The notes under the pieces: model-generated
What the model was told of the DNA's origin: nothing
What the model saw: the letters and a program-made list of their open reading frames with translations, nothing else
The model's database searches: none
Assembly: GCF_002770595.1 (NCBI RefSeq)
Contig: NZ_CP022986.1
Location: forward strand, 3,720,001 to 3,784,000
Direction: 5' to 3'
Length of the DNA stretch: 64,000 bases
From: Chryseobacterium camelliae
GTDB taxonomy: Bacteria > Bacteroidota > Bacteroidia > Flavobacteriales > Weeksellaceae
Translations under genes and position numbers: made by a program
Shown: positions 34,049 to 42,980 of the stretch, in pieces
How the letters are laid out: the number at the start of each line of letters is the position of its first letter
How positions within the stretch are numbered: the stretch's first letter is position 1

Positions 34049-34731
34049 TGGGCACAAAGAATAAGAAAATGAAGATCATCATCACAGATGCAACGGGAAT
34101 GATCGGGGAAGGGGTTCTGTTGACCACTCTCAATCATCCTGATATTACAGAAGTATTAATGGTAAATAGAAGAATATCTCCATTACGGCATCCCAAACTT
34201 TCTGAACTTATTGTAAAAGATTTTACAGACCTGCATGCTCATCGTAGTCAGTTGACCGGCTACGATGGCTGTTTCTATTGTGCTGGGATAAGTTCCTTTG
34301 GTATGAATGAGGATAAGTACAGCCATATCACTTTTTATACCACAATGATGTTTGCAAAAGCGCTTGCTGATCTGAATCCTGATATGGTTTTCTTTTATTT
34401 ATCAGGGGTTTATGCCGATAGCTCTGCAAAAGGAAAAATAATGTGGGCAAGGATAAAAGGTAAAACCGAGAATGCCTTAATTGGGCTTCCTTTTAAAAAT
34501 GTTTACAGCTTCCGGCCGGGTTTTATTATTCCATTAAAAGAGCAAAAGAACGTAAGATTGATTTATAAGATACTTAATCTTATTTATCCTTATATTTTTC
34601 CAAATCAAACTTTGAGTTATGAGGAAATGGTAACGGCATTGGTTAATGTACTTGAAATTGGCTGCCTGAAAAATATTCTGGAAATCAAAGATTTAAAACT
34701 GATTTCAAAGCTTCATTTATCAAATCAATAA
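34048..34731 (+). CDS. NAD(P)-binding Rossmann-fold epimerase-like protein
   Basis: About 227 residues from ATG 34048. It starts MKIIITDATGMIGEGVLLTT, a Rossmann GxxGxxG-like motif in which the first Gly is replaced (TDATGMIGEG). The following LMVNRRISPLRHPKL and GYDGCFYCAGISSFGMNEDKY resemble the small NAD-dependent epimerase/dehydratase proteins of the YbjT/HTATIP2 kind. The active-site Tyr/Lys pair of classical SDRs is not evident. An in-frame extension upstream overlaps the TetR gene and is unlikely. It is the last gene of the TetR-controlled unit. The function is unknown beyond likely NAD(P) binding. Confidence 0.75.
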   Translation: MGTKNKKMKIIITDATGMIGEGVLLTTLNHPDITEVLMVNRRISPLRHPKLSELIVKDFTDLHAHRSQLTGYDGCFYCAGISSFGMNEDKYSHITFYTTMMFAKALADLNPDMVFFYLSGVYADSSAKGKIMWARIKGKTENALIGLPFKNVYSFRPGFIIPLKEQKNVRLIYKILNLIYPYIFPNQTLSYEEMVTALVNVLEIGCLKNILEIKDLKLISKLHLSNQ

Positions 34732-34758
34732 AGCGTAGTAAAAAAGCTGCACTATTTT

Positions 34759-35097
34759 TTATTCAACCCCTTTAATCTTCACCACCTCACTCGCCATCAC
34801 CTTGGTTCCGCTCTCATTATACACCTGCTTCACTGTAACTTTAACTCTGTCATATTCTGGAGTAGGGAAGTCCATCAGTTCAGAAACATGTTTATAGCCG
34901 AAAGCTTTGGCCAGCAACGCGATATGGCGGGTGGAATATTTGTGTCGTTGTGTATGAGATTCTACATTGCCTACAAAGGATTTTGCCACGCCCATTTTTA
35001 AACTTAGTTCTTCTTTAGATAAACCCGCTGATTTTCTTAAGCTTTTAATATGATTAGCTAAGTCAAAATCAAATTGCGTTGTTTCGAAAGAACACAT
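34759..35097 (-). CDS. XRE family helix-turn-helix protein (repeat-embedded start)
   Basis: A 112-residue protein with one XRE/Cro-type helix-turn-helix at about residues 14-70 (IKSLRKSAGLSKEELSLKMG, then AKSFVGNVESHTQRHKYSTR and LLAKAFGYKHVSELMDF) and a short C-terminal beta tail (KVTVKQVYNESGTKV). The start codon falls in the AACACAT box of the 146-bp intergenic repeat: the first residues MCSFET are read from the complement of repeat sequence (other copies would give MCSSVF). The whole upstream region is the same repeat, so its promoter must lie in or beyond it. Neighbours give no toxin or other partner, and its targets are unknown. Confidence 0.75.
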   Translation of the reverse strand: MCSFETTQFDFDLANHIKSLRKSAGLSKEELSLKMGVAKSFVGNVESHTQRHKYSTRHIALLAKAFGYKHVSELMDFPTPEYDRVKVTVKQVYNESGTKVMASEVVKIKGVE

Positions 35098-35422
35098 GAG
35101 TTTTTAAAAATCTACGCTTTTAAAGCGTGAAAACACATACACGATCTGCTGATCTGTGAAGGATTAAACCACAATAGTCATAAAAGTTTTTTTTGACACT
35201 TAAGAATTTTTAAGATGATAGCTTTGAAAACAGAAGAACACATGAGTTTTTAAAAATCTACGATTTTTAAAATGCGTGAAAAAATCTGCGAGATCTGCTG
35301 ATCTGCGAGAGATTAAACCACAACAGTCATAAGAGCTTTTGTGACACTTTAGAATTTTAAGAAAACAACTTTGAAAACAGAAGAACACAGAAGTTTTAAA
35401 AATATACGATTTTTAAACACGA
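35098..35422. repeat. Intergenic ~146-bp repeat, three copies
   Basis: Three head-to-tail units; the CTACG landmark is at 35112 and 35258, with a degenerate ATACG at 35404, exactly 146 bases apart each time. Each unit holds CCACAAnAGTCA..AAAG, GACACTTnAGAATTTT, GCTTTGAAAACAGAAGAACACA and AAAAATCTACGATTTTTAAA boxes. The last has a small AAAAATC/GATTTTT inverted repeat. Nothing coding is supported inside. Confidence 0.85.
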
Positions 35423-35457
35423 AAATACCTGCATAATATTTTTATATGCAGGTATTT
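35423..35457. terminator. Terminator for the T9SS propeller gene
   Basis: Perfect 13-bp stem (35423-35435 with 35445-35457), 9-base loop; the minus strand continues into TTTTCG. Confidence 0.8.
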
Positions 35458-35478
35458 AAGATGGTATTTGTTCTCTGC

Positions 35479-37269
35479 CTATTTCCTGATCATAAGTTTA
35501 AATGTTTTAACGACAGTCTGGTCACTATTAGTTATGGATACGATATAATTTCCATTGGCCAGCAGGTGCTCCAGGTGGAAGTGCTCTTCTTTATTTTTTT
35601 GAACAGGCCTTGAATAGAGTATCCTTCCGGACAGATCATGGATAACGATCATATGAGGCACCTGCTGTAAAACAGTTCCTTTTACACTGAAGCTTCCATT
35701 GTTTGGATTGTTGTACAACATAAGATCTCCGGCAGGATCCGCCTCAGAAACAGAAAGGGTCTTGGGACTGAATTTTGCGATAAATCCGGAAATTCCGGTT
35801 GTAATTCCGCCAGGATAGATGATCGTCTGCTGGTAACCGTTTGCGGAACTGTATCCAGCTGTTCTGCCTGTACTTCCGTACAGGTAAAATCCGTCTGAAT
35901 CTATTGAAAAAATACACTTGATGTCATTGGGATGGAAGCTGTTGCTGGTACCGCCGTAATAGGAAATGAAATCCGGAAATCCGGTACTGCTATCCAGCAT
36001 GCTGAAAAAGATATCCTGGCCGTTGGGATTAGGTTTTGTTGCGATGTATGCTCCCGGTGTTGAGATATTTTGATCCCCATAGCTCAACCCGGTGAACAAT
36101 ACCTTGCCATTTTTAATATCAAGCCCTCTGTCGCCGCTGAATGTTTCTTCCGCGGCGGTGCCTATATAGGTGCTCCATATCCTTCCTCCGGAGGAATTGA
36201 ATTTCGTAACAAACATATCAGGATCCGTTGACTGTGTTTTATAAGCTCCTTCCGTTGCATAATAGCTTCCCTGTATCCCGAAAGTCGCTCCGGTAATATA
36301 GACACCGGTGCCATCGGCCTTAATATCAGAAATCCCGGAATCTAATGTATTGCCCGGAATTCCATAATAAGTTCCCCAGGTTCTTTGTCCGGTATTAGCA
36401 TTAATTTCAGCAATAAACTGGCCTGCTTTTGCGGGCTGAAATGTGCCGGATGTTGACAAATCTGCTCCTGCAGGCTTCAGGTCATTGTTCCCGCAAACAT
36501 AGACTTTGTCTTCGAATACCGTTAATCCTGAAAGTAAACTTGATGGAGTATAGGTAGCCCATATTTTTTGTCCCTGCGGATTCAGTTTTACCAGATAAGT
36601 ATTGGGCAGGAGTTCTCCTGCCGGACCATAAACCATACTGAAAACCTGTTGAAACGTTCCCGGATCTGCCAGATTCTGCCATGTAGTGGCTCCGGTAACG
36701 TAAATATTTCCGTCATGGTCTACGTCAAGCTTATTAAAACTGTCGTTTCCGGGCAGATAGGTCTGCCACAGCATGGTATTATTGACGTCATATTTGGTAA
36801 GAATATTATTTAAGGAATCCGGAGCGTTGCTGAGCCATGCCCCGGGAGAGAGTGCAGGATTGGAAGGATCGATCTGGAGCTCATACATATTTCCATCATG
36901 ATCTCTGAAGTACGGGAATTTTGCAGATGAATTCGAGGTGATGTAAGGTGAGTATCCCGAAGATATAAAATTTCCTGCTGAAGTTAACTTTCCTGAAAAA
37001 TTATTAGGAATAGTATAACTTCCGGTATAAGGCTGGCTTCCTGCGGTTATAAACTGATTGTAATAAGAAACCGGCGGTGTCCCGATGCTTGGGTTGGGTG
37101 AACTTGTTCTCGCATCTACAAAGATGTGGGAAGAGCTGTCCTCATAAAGTCCTGTTATTCCCGTATTGATGGCCCCGAAATAGGTGGCCCAGCTTCTTTG
37201 ATAATTAAAGGAGGTTTGAGAAAATAGAGTGGAGGAAAGTAAAATAAAAAATAGATTGTTTAATCTCAT
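35479..37269 (-). CDS. Secreted beta-propeller-like T9SS protein
   Basis: A 596-residue exported protein: signal peptide (MRLNNLFFILLSSTLFSQ), then repeated blocks such as YFRDHDGNMYELQID, KLDVDHDGNIYVTGATTWQN, VFEDKVYVCGNN, KADGTGVYITGATFG and TKFNSSGGRIWSTYIGTAAE. These resemble bacterial beta-propeller (SBBP-type) repeats in which a GNxYVTG strand recurs. The C-terminus is a T9SS sorting domain (LYNNPNNGSFSVKG, ending FKLMIRK). It is probably secreted or surface-bound. The function is unknown, since propellers of this sort bind or scaffold. It is transcribed alone, with the repeat array at its 3' side. Confidence 0.82.
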   Translation of the reverse strand: MRLNNLFFILLSSTLFSQTSFNYQRSWATYFGAINTGITGLYEDSSSHIFVDARTSSPNPSIGTPPVSYYNQFITAGSQPYTGSYTIPNNFSGKLTSAGNFISSGYSPYITSNSSAKFPYFRDHDGNMYELQIDPSNPALSPGAWLSNAPDSLNNILTKYDVNNTMLWQTYLPGNDSFNKLDVDHDGNIYVTGATTWQNLADPGTFQQVFSMVYGPAGELLPNTYLVKLNPQGQKIWATYTPSSLLSGLTVFEDKVYVCGNNDLKPAGADLSTSGTFQPAKAGQFIAEINANTGQRTWGTYYGIPGNTLDSGISDIKADGTGVYITGATFGIQGSYYATEGAYKTQSTDPDMFVTKFNSSGGRIWSTYIGTAAEETFSGDRGLDIKNGKVLFTGLSYGDQNISTPGAYIATKPNPNGQDIFFSMLDSSTGFPDFISYYGGTSNSFHPNDIKCIFSIDSDGFYLYGSTGRTAGYSSANGYQQTIIYPGGITTGISGFIAKFSPKTLSVSEADPAGDLMLYNNPNNGSFSVKGTVLQQVPHMIVIHDLSGRILYSRPVQKNKEEHFHLEHLLANGNYIVSITNSDQTVVKTFKLMIRK

Positions 37270-37539
37270 AATGACTTAATATTTTCTTATTGATGGCTTA
37301 TTTCAGACAAAAATATCAAAGTAATGTGAATTAAACTAATGATTATTGCTTTAATATCGTATTGCAACCCCATAGACAAGCTGGTACACCCTATATCTCT
37401 AAAAAAATTTGTTCCCGGTAAGTAATCAAACTCATAAAATGTCTTTTTATGGTATAATGGTAGAGATTAATCATACTATTATTTTTAAATTTTAAAATAC
37501 CAGCCTAAGGATATTTTTTTTCAGCAGGACGCAAAAAAA
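37270..37539. other. Intergenic gap
   Basis: About 270 AT-rich bases holding the promoter side of the T9SS propeller gene. No gene, hairpin or repeat is supported. Confidence 0.4.
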
Positions 37540-37557
37540 CTGTCTCTTTCGAGACAG
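37532..37557 (-). terminator. Terminator of the first bacteriocin-like peptide gene
   Basis: Seven-bp stem CTGTCTC (37540-37546) / GAGACAG (37551-37557), tetraloop, then seven U residues on the minus strand. Confidence 0.85.
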
Positions 37558-37572
37558 CCATTTTTATTTTGC

Positions 37573-37752
37573 TTAATGAGCCGTTTCTCCTTCTACCGGT
37601 ATATCCGGTACGATAACATAGCACCCTGCATTGAACGGGACACATACGTCAGCTTCAGGACAATAATAAGTCCCGGGAGGACATTTTGAAACGGATGCTG
37701 CTCCTTTGATTGTTTTCAGTTCTTTTCTTGACAATGTTTTTAAATTTTTCAT
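37573..37752 (-). CDS. Bacteriocin-like GG-leader peptide 1 (59 aa)
   Basis: A 59-codon gene (ATG at 37750-37752, stop at 37573-37575). The product begins MKNLKTLSRKELKTIKGA, a leader of the kind LSRxELKxIKG(G/A) seen in double-glycine bacteriocin and peptide precursors of Chryseobacterium. The mature part has four Cys (KCPPGTYYCPEADVCVPFNAGCYV), suggesting two disulfides or a modified peptide. A good -7 box (TAACTTTG, 37801-37808) precedes it and a clean terminator follows. No bacteriocin ABC transporter or modification enzyme lies in the window, so export would rely on genes elsewhere. A second member lies at 59406-59531. Confidence 0.8.
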   Translation of the reverse strand: MKNLKTLSRKELKTIKGAASVSKCPPGTYYCPEADVCVPFNAGCYVIVPDIPVEGETAH

Positions 37753-37800
37753 GATTATAGAATTTGGTTCAGTAATAAAATTTTATACTTTATATATTCT

Positions 37801-37808
37801 CAAAGTTA
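37801..37808 (-). promoter_or_regulatory. -7 box of bacteriocin-like peptide 1
   Basis: TAACTTTG on the minus strand, 48 bases upstream of the ATG. Confidence 0.5.
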
Positions 37809-38015
37809 GTAAAACATTTGTATCATATATTTTATTTTATGAAATATTTTTTATAAGATCGAAATGATTATCGTGTATTTATTTGAGAATCGGAGTAGTT
37901 AGACGTTGAGATGTAGGATTTGATGGTGTGAGCGTGCCAGAACCGGAATGAAGCCACAGAAAACACAAAAATTTACAGTTGACATAGTGATGAACTGGCA
38001 GAGTAAATATATGTA
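37809..38015. other. Intergenic gap
   Basis: About 200 bases; a G-rich stretch at 37890-37965 is faintly like the GAGAGT tracts at 41327 and 45900 but too divergent to call. Nothing coding seen. Confidence 0.3.
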
Positions 38016-38045
38016 AAAGGCCACATGATGGATCATATGGCCTTT
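38016..38045. terminator. Terminator of the OstA-like gene
   Basis: AAAGGCC (38016-38022) with GGCCTTT (38039-38045), plus an inner ATGAT/ATCAT pairing. Confidence 0.7.
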
Positions 38046-38068
38046 CTGATTTTATCTTTAACAGCAAA

Positions 38069-38419
38069 CTACATCGAAAGAACCTTTGTTTTTGTATGGT
38101 AAACAATCACATCCTGTTCCGTATTTCCTCCGGTTCTGGTAAGGCCATTCACATGAATAACTTTAAAGTTCCGGGGCTTATAGATTTTCACCTCGTTTGT
38201 GGTTTCATCTACAATTACTTTCTCTGCATTTTCAAAGCTGAATGCCTCAGATGACAGAGAGACATTTCCTGTAAAAACAGTTGTTTTCTCACGGGAATTC
38301 CTGTTCGTTTGCTCACTTTTAAATTTCAATATGTCTTCATTTGATTCCTGCTGAGAGAAAGCGAAAGATGAACACAGCGACAATATACATACTGCCCAAG
38401 CTTTTAGATTTTTTACCAT
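38069..38419 (-). CDS. Small secreted OstA/LptA-like protein
   Basis: A 116-residue protein with a signal peptide (MVKNLKAWAVCILSLCSSFAFSQ) and a beta-rich body: TVFTGNVSLSSEAFSFENAEKVIVDE, VKIYKPRNFKVI, DVIVYHTKTKVL. The VFTGNVSLSS...F.A.KVIVDE pattern resembles the repeating strand of OstA/LptA, the periplasmic lipopolysaccharide carrier, but the protein is shorter than LptA and carries one or two repeats only. It may be a truncated relative with another job. It sits alone between two terminated transcripts, so context does not help. Confidence in the fold is moderate, in function low. Confidence 0.6.
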   Translation of the reverse strand: MVKNLKAWAVCILSLCSSFAFSQQESNEDILKFKSEQTNRNSREKTTVFTGNVSLSSEAFSFENAEKVIVDETTNEVKIYKPRNFKVIHVNGLTRTGGNTEQDVIVYHTKTKVLSM

Positions 38420-38710
38420 TGTTAATTTTTAAATTTCTACAAAAAAACAAATAAATTTGATGGCGAATAAATAAATAACTTTTTTAACATAAATCACCCG
38501 TGGAATGACTTAAGGACCTTCAGAGTCTCTCATAACAGGTGTATTGATGACTTAATAAAGAGAAGCAAAAAGCAAGCAACAGGCATTTTGCAATAATGAG
38601 AAAAATTGAAAAGTCCTAAATACAAATAACCATTAAAGCTGAATCTAAAATAAACTTTAATCAGGTGTTAAGTTCTTGAATAAATATCATCAGCTATAAA
38701 TTAAGAAATA

Positions 38711-39703
38711 ATGACAGAGAAATTTCCGGTAATTAACAGTACGCTTTCACCCCACAGTCTGGCTAAGCTTATTCAGCAAAAATATGGACTGAGCGATAAA
38801 GCTGAATGCAGTGTTTTCCGGCTTGCCATGAACCATCTGTATATTGTCTATGATAATGAAAACAGATATGTATTCAGAGTATACACCCATCACTGGCGTA
38901 CAAAGCTGGAAATTGAAGAAGAAATAAGGCTTTTAATCCTTCTGAAAGAAGATGGGAGACAGGTGGCTTTTCCGATCGCCGATCAGTCGGACGGTTTCAT
39001 CCAGGAAATCGAAGCACCGGAAGGGATCAGGTTCGGGGTTTTATTTTCTTATGCTAAAGGCAAAAAGACAGCAAAATTTTCAAATGGGACAAGTTTCCTG
39101 ATCGGACAGGCATTGGCAAAAATTCATCAATCAACGGAACATATCGGCCTGGACAGATTGTCCTACAATACCCAAAACCTACTCAAAGATCCTGTTTTAA
39201 AGATAAAAGGATTCTATGATAAAAATAGCAGCGAAATTGAATTTTTAGAAACCCTTTCTTCTTTTTTAATACTGAAAATCAATGACATTGATTTGCGTAA
39301 CATTAGATATGGAGCAGTTCATCTCGACGTCTGGTTTGACAATCTGCACATTGATGATGAGAAAGAAATTACATTTTTTGACTTTGATTTTTGCGGCAAT
39401 GGCTATTTATGCTTTGATATTTCTTACTTCCTATTTCAGTTGCTGACAACCCATTTGAATGAAGAGGAATATCAGGCAAAAGCAGACAGCTTTATCAAAG
39501 GTTATGAGACTATAACTGAAATTACTGTTGAAGAAAAAAAGCTCTTACCCTTTGCCTGTCTGGCCATCATGACCTATTACATCAGTGTTCAGTGCGACCG
39601 CTTTGACTATTGGACCAATATCTTTTTAAATGAAGATCATTTAAAGCGGATGGTTGGGAATTTGAAACGGTGGATGATTTATCACAGCATTGAGATTGAA
39701 TAA
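38711..39703 (+). CDS. APH-type phosphotransferase
   Basis: A 330-residue cytoplasmic kinase-like protein of the aminoglycoside phosphotransferase / homoserine kinase type II family. It has an N-lobe with YVFRVYTHH (lysine position replaced by Arg in FRVY), a hinge LFSYAKGKK, and the catalytic region AVHLDVWFDNLHIDDEKEI with FFDFDFCGNGYLCFDIS, which gives the catalytic Asp/Asn pair and the metal-binding Asp. The usual HGD is HLD here. Similar genes in flavobacteria are annotated as phosphotransferases without a known substrate, probably a small hydroxylated or amino metabolite. No neighbour hints at resistance. Confidence 0.78.
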   Translation: MTEKFPVINSTLSPHSLAKLIQQKYGLSDKAECSVFRLAMNHLYIVYDNENRYVFRVYTHHWRTKLEIEEEIRLLILLKEDGRQVAFPIADQSDGFIQEIEAPEGIRFGVLFSYAKGKKTAKFSNGTSFLIGQALAKIHQSTEHIGLDRLSYNTQNLLKDPVLKIKGFYDKNSSEIEFLETLSSFLILKINDIDLRNIRYGAVHLDVWFDNLHIDDEKEITFFDFDFCGNGYLCFDISYFLFQLLTTHLNEEEYQAKADSFIKGYETITEITVEEKKLLPFACLAIMTYYISVQCDRFDYWTNIFLNEDHLKRMVGNLKRWMIYHSIEIE

Positions 39704-39942
39704 CATGCTTTTAATAGAGTAAATTGCTGTTCAAAGTTTACTGGTAATGAATGCATACGATATGTTCTGTCTTATTAGGAAAAATTAAGGATCACGTTTT
39801 TGTTATTTACAGCATATGCCAGTGGTTTCAGATGATTTATCTATATTTAAGAATATTTTTTTGAAAACTGTCCTGCCATTAGACTTGAGCTTTCAGGAAC
39901 ACGTATAGCATAATAAAACAAAGTTAAAAGTAAGACCATTAG

Positions 39943-40404
39943 ATGGGCAGTATATACATAGGAATCGTATTTGTTTTTGTTTGTTTGACCATACTTCTGG
40001 TCGCTTGTATCAGGCAAAGAAAGATGAATATCTTGATCCCTACATTCATTTATGCAGTTTTATTTTTGATCTACCTGTCAAAAGCATATGCTGATATTCA
40101 GGAGTATGGATCATATAATCAGGAGGATTTTTCTGATGTGACCGGAATTTCCATTGACAACAGGATGATCCGTAAGGACAAATGCAGAAAGCTTTTTGAA
40201 TCTTTAAAAGATGATGAATTCAGTTGGGTGAATCATCCGGTGAAAAGGAAGGAATACCTGATCAGTATATTTACCCACAGAAAAGTTTATAAGTTTAAAG
40301 TCTGGGATACTTATAATCAGGGAGTATTGATCAGTAGAATCAATGATAAAGGGAAAGAATTTGTTACCAACAGGAATGACTATATTATACAATACTTAGA
40401 ATAA
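39943..40404 (+). CDS. Hypothetical protein with two N-terminal membrane spans
   Basis: A 153-residue protein. The first half has two hydrophobic segments (IYIGIVFVFVCLTILLVACI and ILIPTFIYAVLFLIYLSKAY) separated by a short basic loop (RQRKMN). The rest is a charged soluble domain of about 100 residues (DVTGISIDNRMIRKDKCRKL, KVYKFKVWDTYNQGVLISRI). No family is recognised. It is the first of two genes, 58 bases before a secreted GLPGLI protein, and may be co-transcribed with it. Confidence 0.55.
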   Translation: MGSIYIGIVFVFVCLTILLVACIRQRKMNILIPTFIYAVLFLIYLSKAYADIQEYGSYNQEDFSDVTGISIDNRMIRKDKCRKLFESLKDDEFSWVNHPVKRKEYLISIFTHRKVYKFKVWDTYNQGVLISRINDKGKEFVTNRNDYIIQYLE

Positions 40405-40462
40405 ATGTAAAGCTGTCCGGCAGATATAAACTTCATTTTTTACCAATATTTAATTTTTACTT

Positions 40463-41269
40463 ATGGCTTTTAAAACCCTGTCCTCGTTTTTAATCTTTAT
40501 TTTTTCGTTTACCCATGCTCAGCATGTCAACAGGTTCATCTATGAGCTGCGCTACAAAGACGATTCAGCAAGTGCTTTGCATAAAAGTGAAAGAATGTGT
40601 CTGGATATTGATGCTCAAGAATATTCTTTCCGGAGCTATGATAGGTTCATACTGGATTCTTTATACCACTCAGACAATACTAAAGCATATGAGGAAGTCG
40701 GGAATATCCTCTATGTATTCAAAAGAAAACCCGGTAAGAACAGCTTTGCGATTACAGAGGTTCAGGGGGCAATCCGATATACTTATGATGATCCGGTCAT
40801 CCTTGATTGGGTTATCACGAAGGAAAAGAAAAAAGATGCTCAGGGAAATCAGCTGCAGAAAGCGGAGGTGTCCTTCAGAGGACGTAAGTGGAATGCCTAT
40901 TTTAACCCGAAAATACCCATCAGTACAGGACCCTATAAATTTTATGGGCTTCCCGGACTCATCGTTGAGCTATATGATGATCAAAACGATTACAGCTTTA
41001 CATTGATTGGAAACCATACCGTTACTCGCGACGCCATCAATATACCGGGTTCCAGATATATAGACAAAGATCTTAAAGTGAGTAAAACTCAATTCTTTCA
41101 GATTCTGGCAGAATATAAAAAGGACCCGGCCCGTGATTTTAAGGCGGGGGTATATAACGGCACGATACAATTGGTCGACCGGGATCCTAATGATATCATT
41201 CGCGGGATCGAAGAGAAAGCCAGGGAAGATCAGAAAAAATACAATAATCCTATAGAACTCGTTCAGTAA
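40463..41269 (+). CDS. GLPGLI family secreted protein
   Basis: A 268-residue exported protein with a signal peptide (MAFKTLSSFLIFIFSFTHAQ) and the motif that names the family, YGLPGLIVELYD (about residues 163-174), after WNAYFNPKIPISTGPYKF. The family occurs in Bacteroidetes only, commonly near TonB-dependent receptors or peptidases; its function is unknown. Typical features are the early FIYELRYKDD strand and C-terminal basic helices. Here no receptor gene is adjacent, and the only close partner is the membrane protein at 39943. Confidence 0.9.
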   Translation: MAFKTLSSFLIFIFSFTHAQHVNRFIYELRYKDDSASALHKSERMCLDIDAQEYSFRSYDRFILDSLYHSDNTKAYEEVGNILYVFKRKPGKNSFAITEVQGAIRYTYDDPVILDWVITKEKKKDAQGNQLQKAEVSFRGRKWNAYFNPKIPISTGPYKFYGLPGLIVELYDDQNDYSFTLIGNHTVTRDAINIPGSRYIDKDLKVSKTQFFQILAEYKKDPARDFKAGVYNGTIQLVDRDPNDIIRGIEEKAREDQKKYNNPIELVQ

Positions 41270-41326
41270 AAGCGTAAGATTAATAACTCTCAAAATAATT
41301 GGAATCAGTATCACTGATAAAGAGTG

Positions 41327-41390
41327 CTGGGAGTCGGAGAGTGGAGAGTTTGAGTGTGGTAGTGTGGGAGAGCAGTAGAGTAAAAGAATG
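41327..41390. repeat. Purine-rich GAGAGT tract
   Basis: A G/A/T-rich low-complexity stretch (GGGAGTCGGAGAGTGGAGAG, then TTTGAGTGTGGTAGTGTGGG) almost free of C. Similar tracts lie at about 45900-45962 and 55801-55893, in the latter two directly before 146-bp repeat units. Confidence 0.6.
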
Positions 41391-41420
41391 GCAATTCTGA
41401 TAGAATGGAACATGCAGCAA

Positions 41421-41436
41421 TACATTTGTACATTTG
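41421..41436 (+). promoter_or_regulatory. Two tandem TACATTTG boxes upstream of the MocR gene
   Basis: TACATTTG occurs twice back to back (41421-41428 and 41429-41436), about 100 bases before the ATG. Either can serve as a -7 box; the same octamer stands in front of the downstream GNAT gene (42999-43006). Confidence 0.45.
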
Positions 41437-41534
41437 AGGTAGAAAGCATTCACAAAGCAATTATTTCCGGACTGATCAGCCCCGATTTAAGTACATTTAT
41501 GGAATTAATATTTACCTACTAAAGCTAGTTCGTA

Positions 41535-42944
41535 ATGAAGGATTACAGATACAGGAAATTTACCGATGAAATTGAAAAGAACATTGCTGAAGGACTGTTG
41601 AAACCGGGAGATCGCCTGCCATCTGTCAGAAAGATCAAAAGCGAATATCAGCTCAGCACCAGTTCTGTGCAGAACGGCTATGATTACCTTGTTTATAAAG
41701 GACTGGTAAAAAGCCTTCCCCGTTCCGGATATAGCGTCAGTTTTCAGCTGAAGCAGGCATTGGATGATTTTAAATCTGATATGCAGGTAATCCCGAGAGA
41801 TGCTGTCTTCAGAGAAAACATTTTGGTAACGTCCCATCAGCGCCACCATCATGAAAGCACCCACTTAAACGCGGCGGTTCCTTCTGATTTTTTAATCCCT
41901 CAAAAATTAGTTCTCCGTACGATGCAGCAAATGATCCGTGAGAAAGGTGCAGCCCTGCTGAGGTATTATCCTTCTAACGGATCAGAAGAACTTCGCAGAT
42001 TAATTTCCAGGCGTTCGGCCCTGCATGGTGCATGGGTACAGCAGGAAGAAATCATTGTCACAGACGGAGCCTTGCAGGCTTTATATATTGCATTAGCGGT
42101 AACCACGCAGCCCAATGATATTATTGCGATAGAAAGTCCATGCGTCTTTTCAGTGTTGGAAATCATCGCTAATCTTCGCCTCAGGACCGTAGAAATCCCT
42201 GTAAGGAATAATACCGGTATAGATGCAGAGCTCATGAAGGAAGTATGTCAGAAAAATGATATCAGAGCAATGGTTGTAACCCCCAACTTTCATAATCCAA
42301 CAGGAATATTGATGACTGATGAGGCAAAGAAACAGCTTTATGATATCGCATCTTCAAAAGATATTCCGATTATTGAAAATGATGTTTACGGAGATCTTTA
42401 TTTTAGCGGCACCAGACCATCGACCATCAGGAATTTTGACATTCATGGCCTGGTTATCACCGTTTCTTCGTTTTCAAAAAGTCTGGCTCCCGGCATACGG
42501 TTAGGCTGGCTGTCGGCAGGACGTTATTTCTTACAAGCAGAACGTATGAAATTTGCTTTAGGCAGATCTGTTTCGCCCTTAAACCAGGAAGTTATCATAA
42601 AGTTACTGTCCGGTTCGAGTTATGACCGGCACCTTAGAACGTTTCGCAGAAAGCTGGAACAGAATGCCATCAGATTGGCCGGTCATTTTAATCAGTATTT
42701 TCCGGATACTGTAATGACAACCGTTCCTAAAGGCGGCTACAGCTTATGGACGCAGCTGGAACCTGATAGAGATATGGCATTATGGTATAAAACCGCTGAA
42801 AAATTCGGGGTTTCCTTTACTCCCGGTCATACATTTTCGTTTACGGATACCTACGATCATTGCTTTCGGACAGTCTTTTCCGGCCATTTAACACCTGAAA
42901 GTTTTGAAGCCATAGAGAAAATCGGAAACTGGATGAAGTACTGA
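41535..42944 (+). CDS. MocR-type PLP-dependent transcriptional regulator
   Basis: A 469-residue fusion of an N-terminal GntR winged helix (FTDEIEKNIAEGLLKPGDRL, PSVRKIKSEYQLSTSSVQNG; residues 8-72) with an aminotransferase class I fold (about 110-469). The pyridoxal-phosphate Lys lies in SSFSKSLAPGIRLGWLSAG; NFHNPTG and ENDVYGDLYF are also typical. MocR proteins use PLP and an amino compound as ligands rather than as a catalytic cycle, often activating a divergent or adjacent gene. The adjacent acetyltransferase gene (43026) is a possible target. The start is the ATG at 41535. Confidence 0.9.
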   Translation: MKDYRYRKFTDEIEKNIAEGLLKPGDRLPSVRKIKSEYQLSTSSVQNGYDYLVYKGLVKSLPRSGYSVSFQLKQALDDFKSDMQVIPRDAVFRENILVTSHQRHHHESTHLNAAVPSDFLIPQKLVLRTMQQMIREKGAALLRYYPSNGSEELRRLISRRSALHGAWVQQEEIIVTDGALQALYIALAVTTQPNDIIAIESPCVFSVLEIIANLRLRTVEIPVRNNTGIDAELMKEVCQKNDIRAMVVTPNFHNPTGILMTDEAKKQLYDIASSKDIPIIENDVYGDLYFSGTRPSTIRNFDIHGLVITVSSFSKSLAPGIRLGWLSAGRYFLQAERMKFALGRSVSPLNQEVIIKLLSGSSYDRHLRTFRRKLEQNAIRLAGHFNQYFPDTVMTTVPKGGYSLWTQLEPDRDMALWYKTAEKFGVSFTPGHTFSFTDTYDHCFRTVFSGHLTPESFEAIEKIGNWMKY

Positions 42945-42980
42945 CTGTACCGTTTCTTTTTCCATAATCTGTACCGGGTC

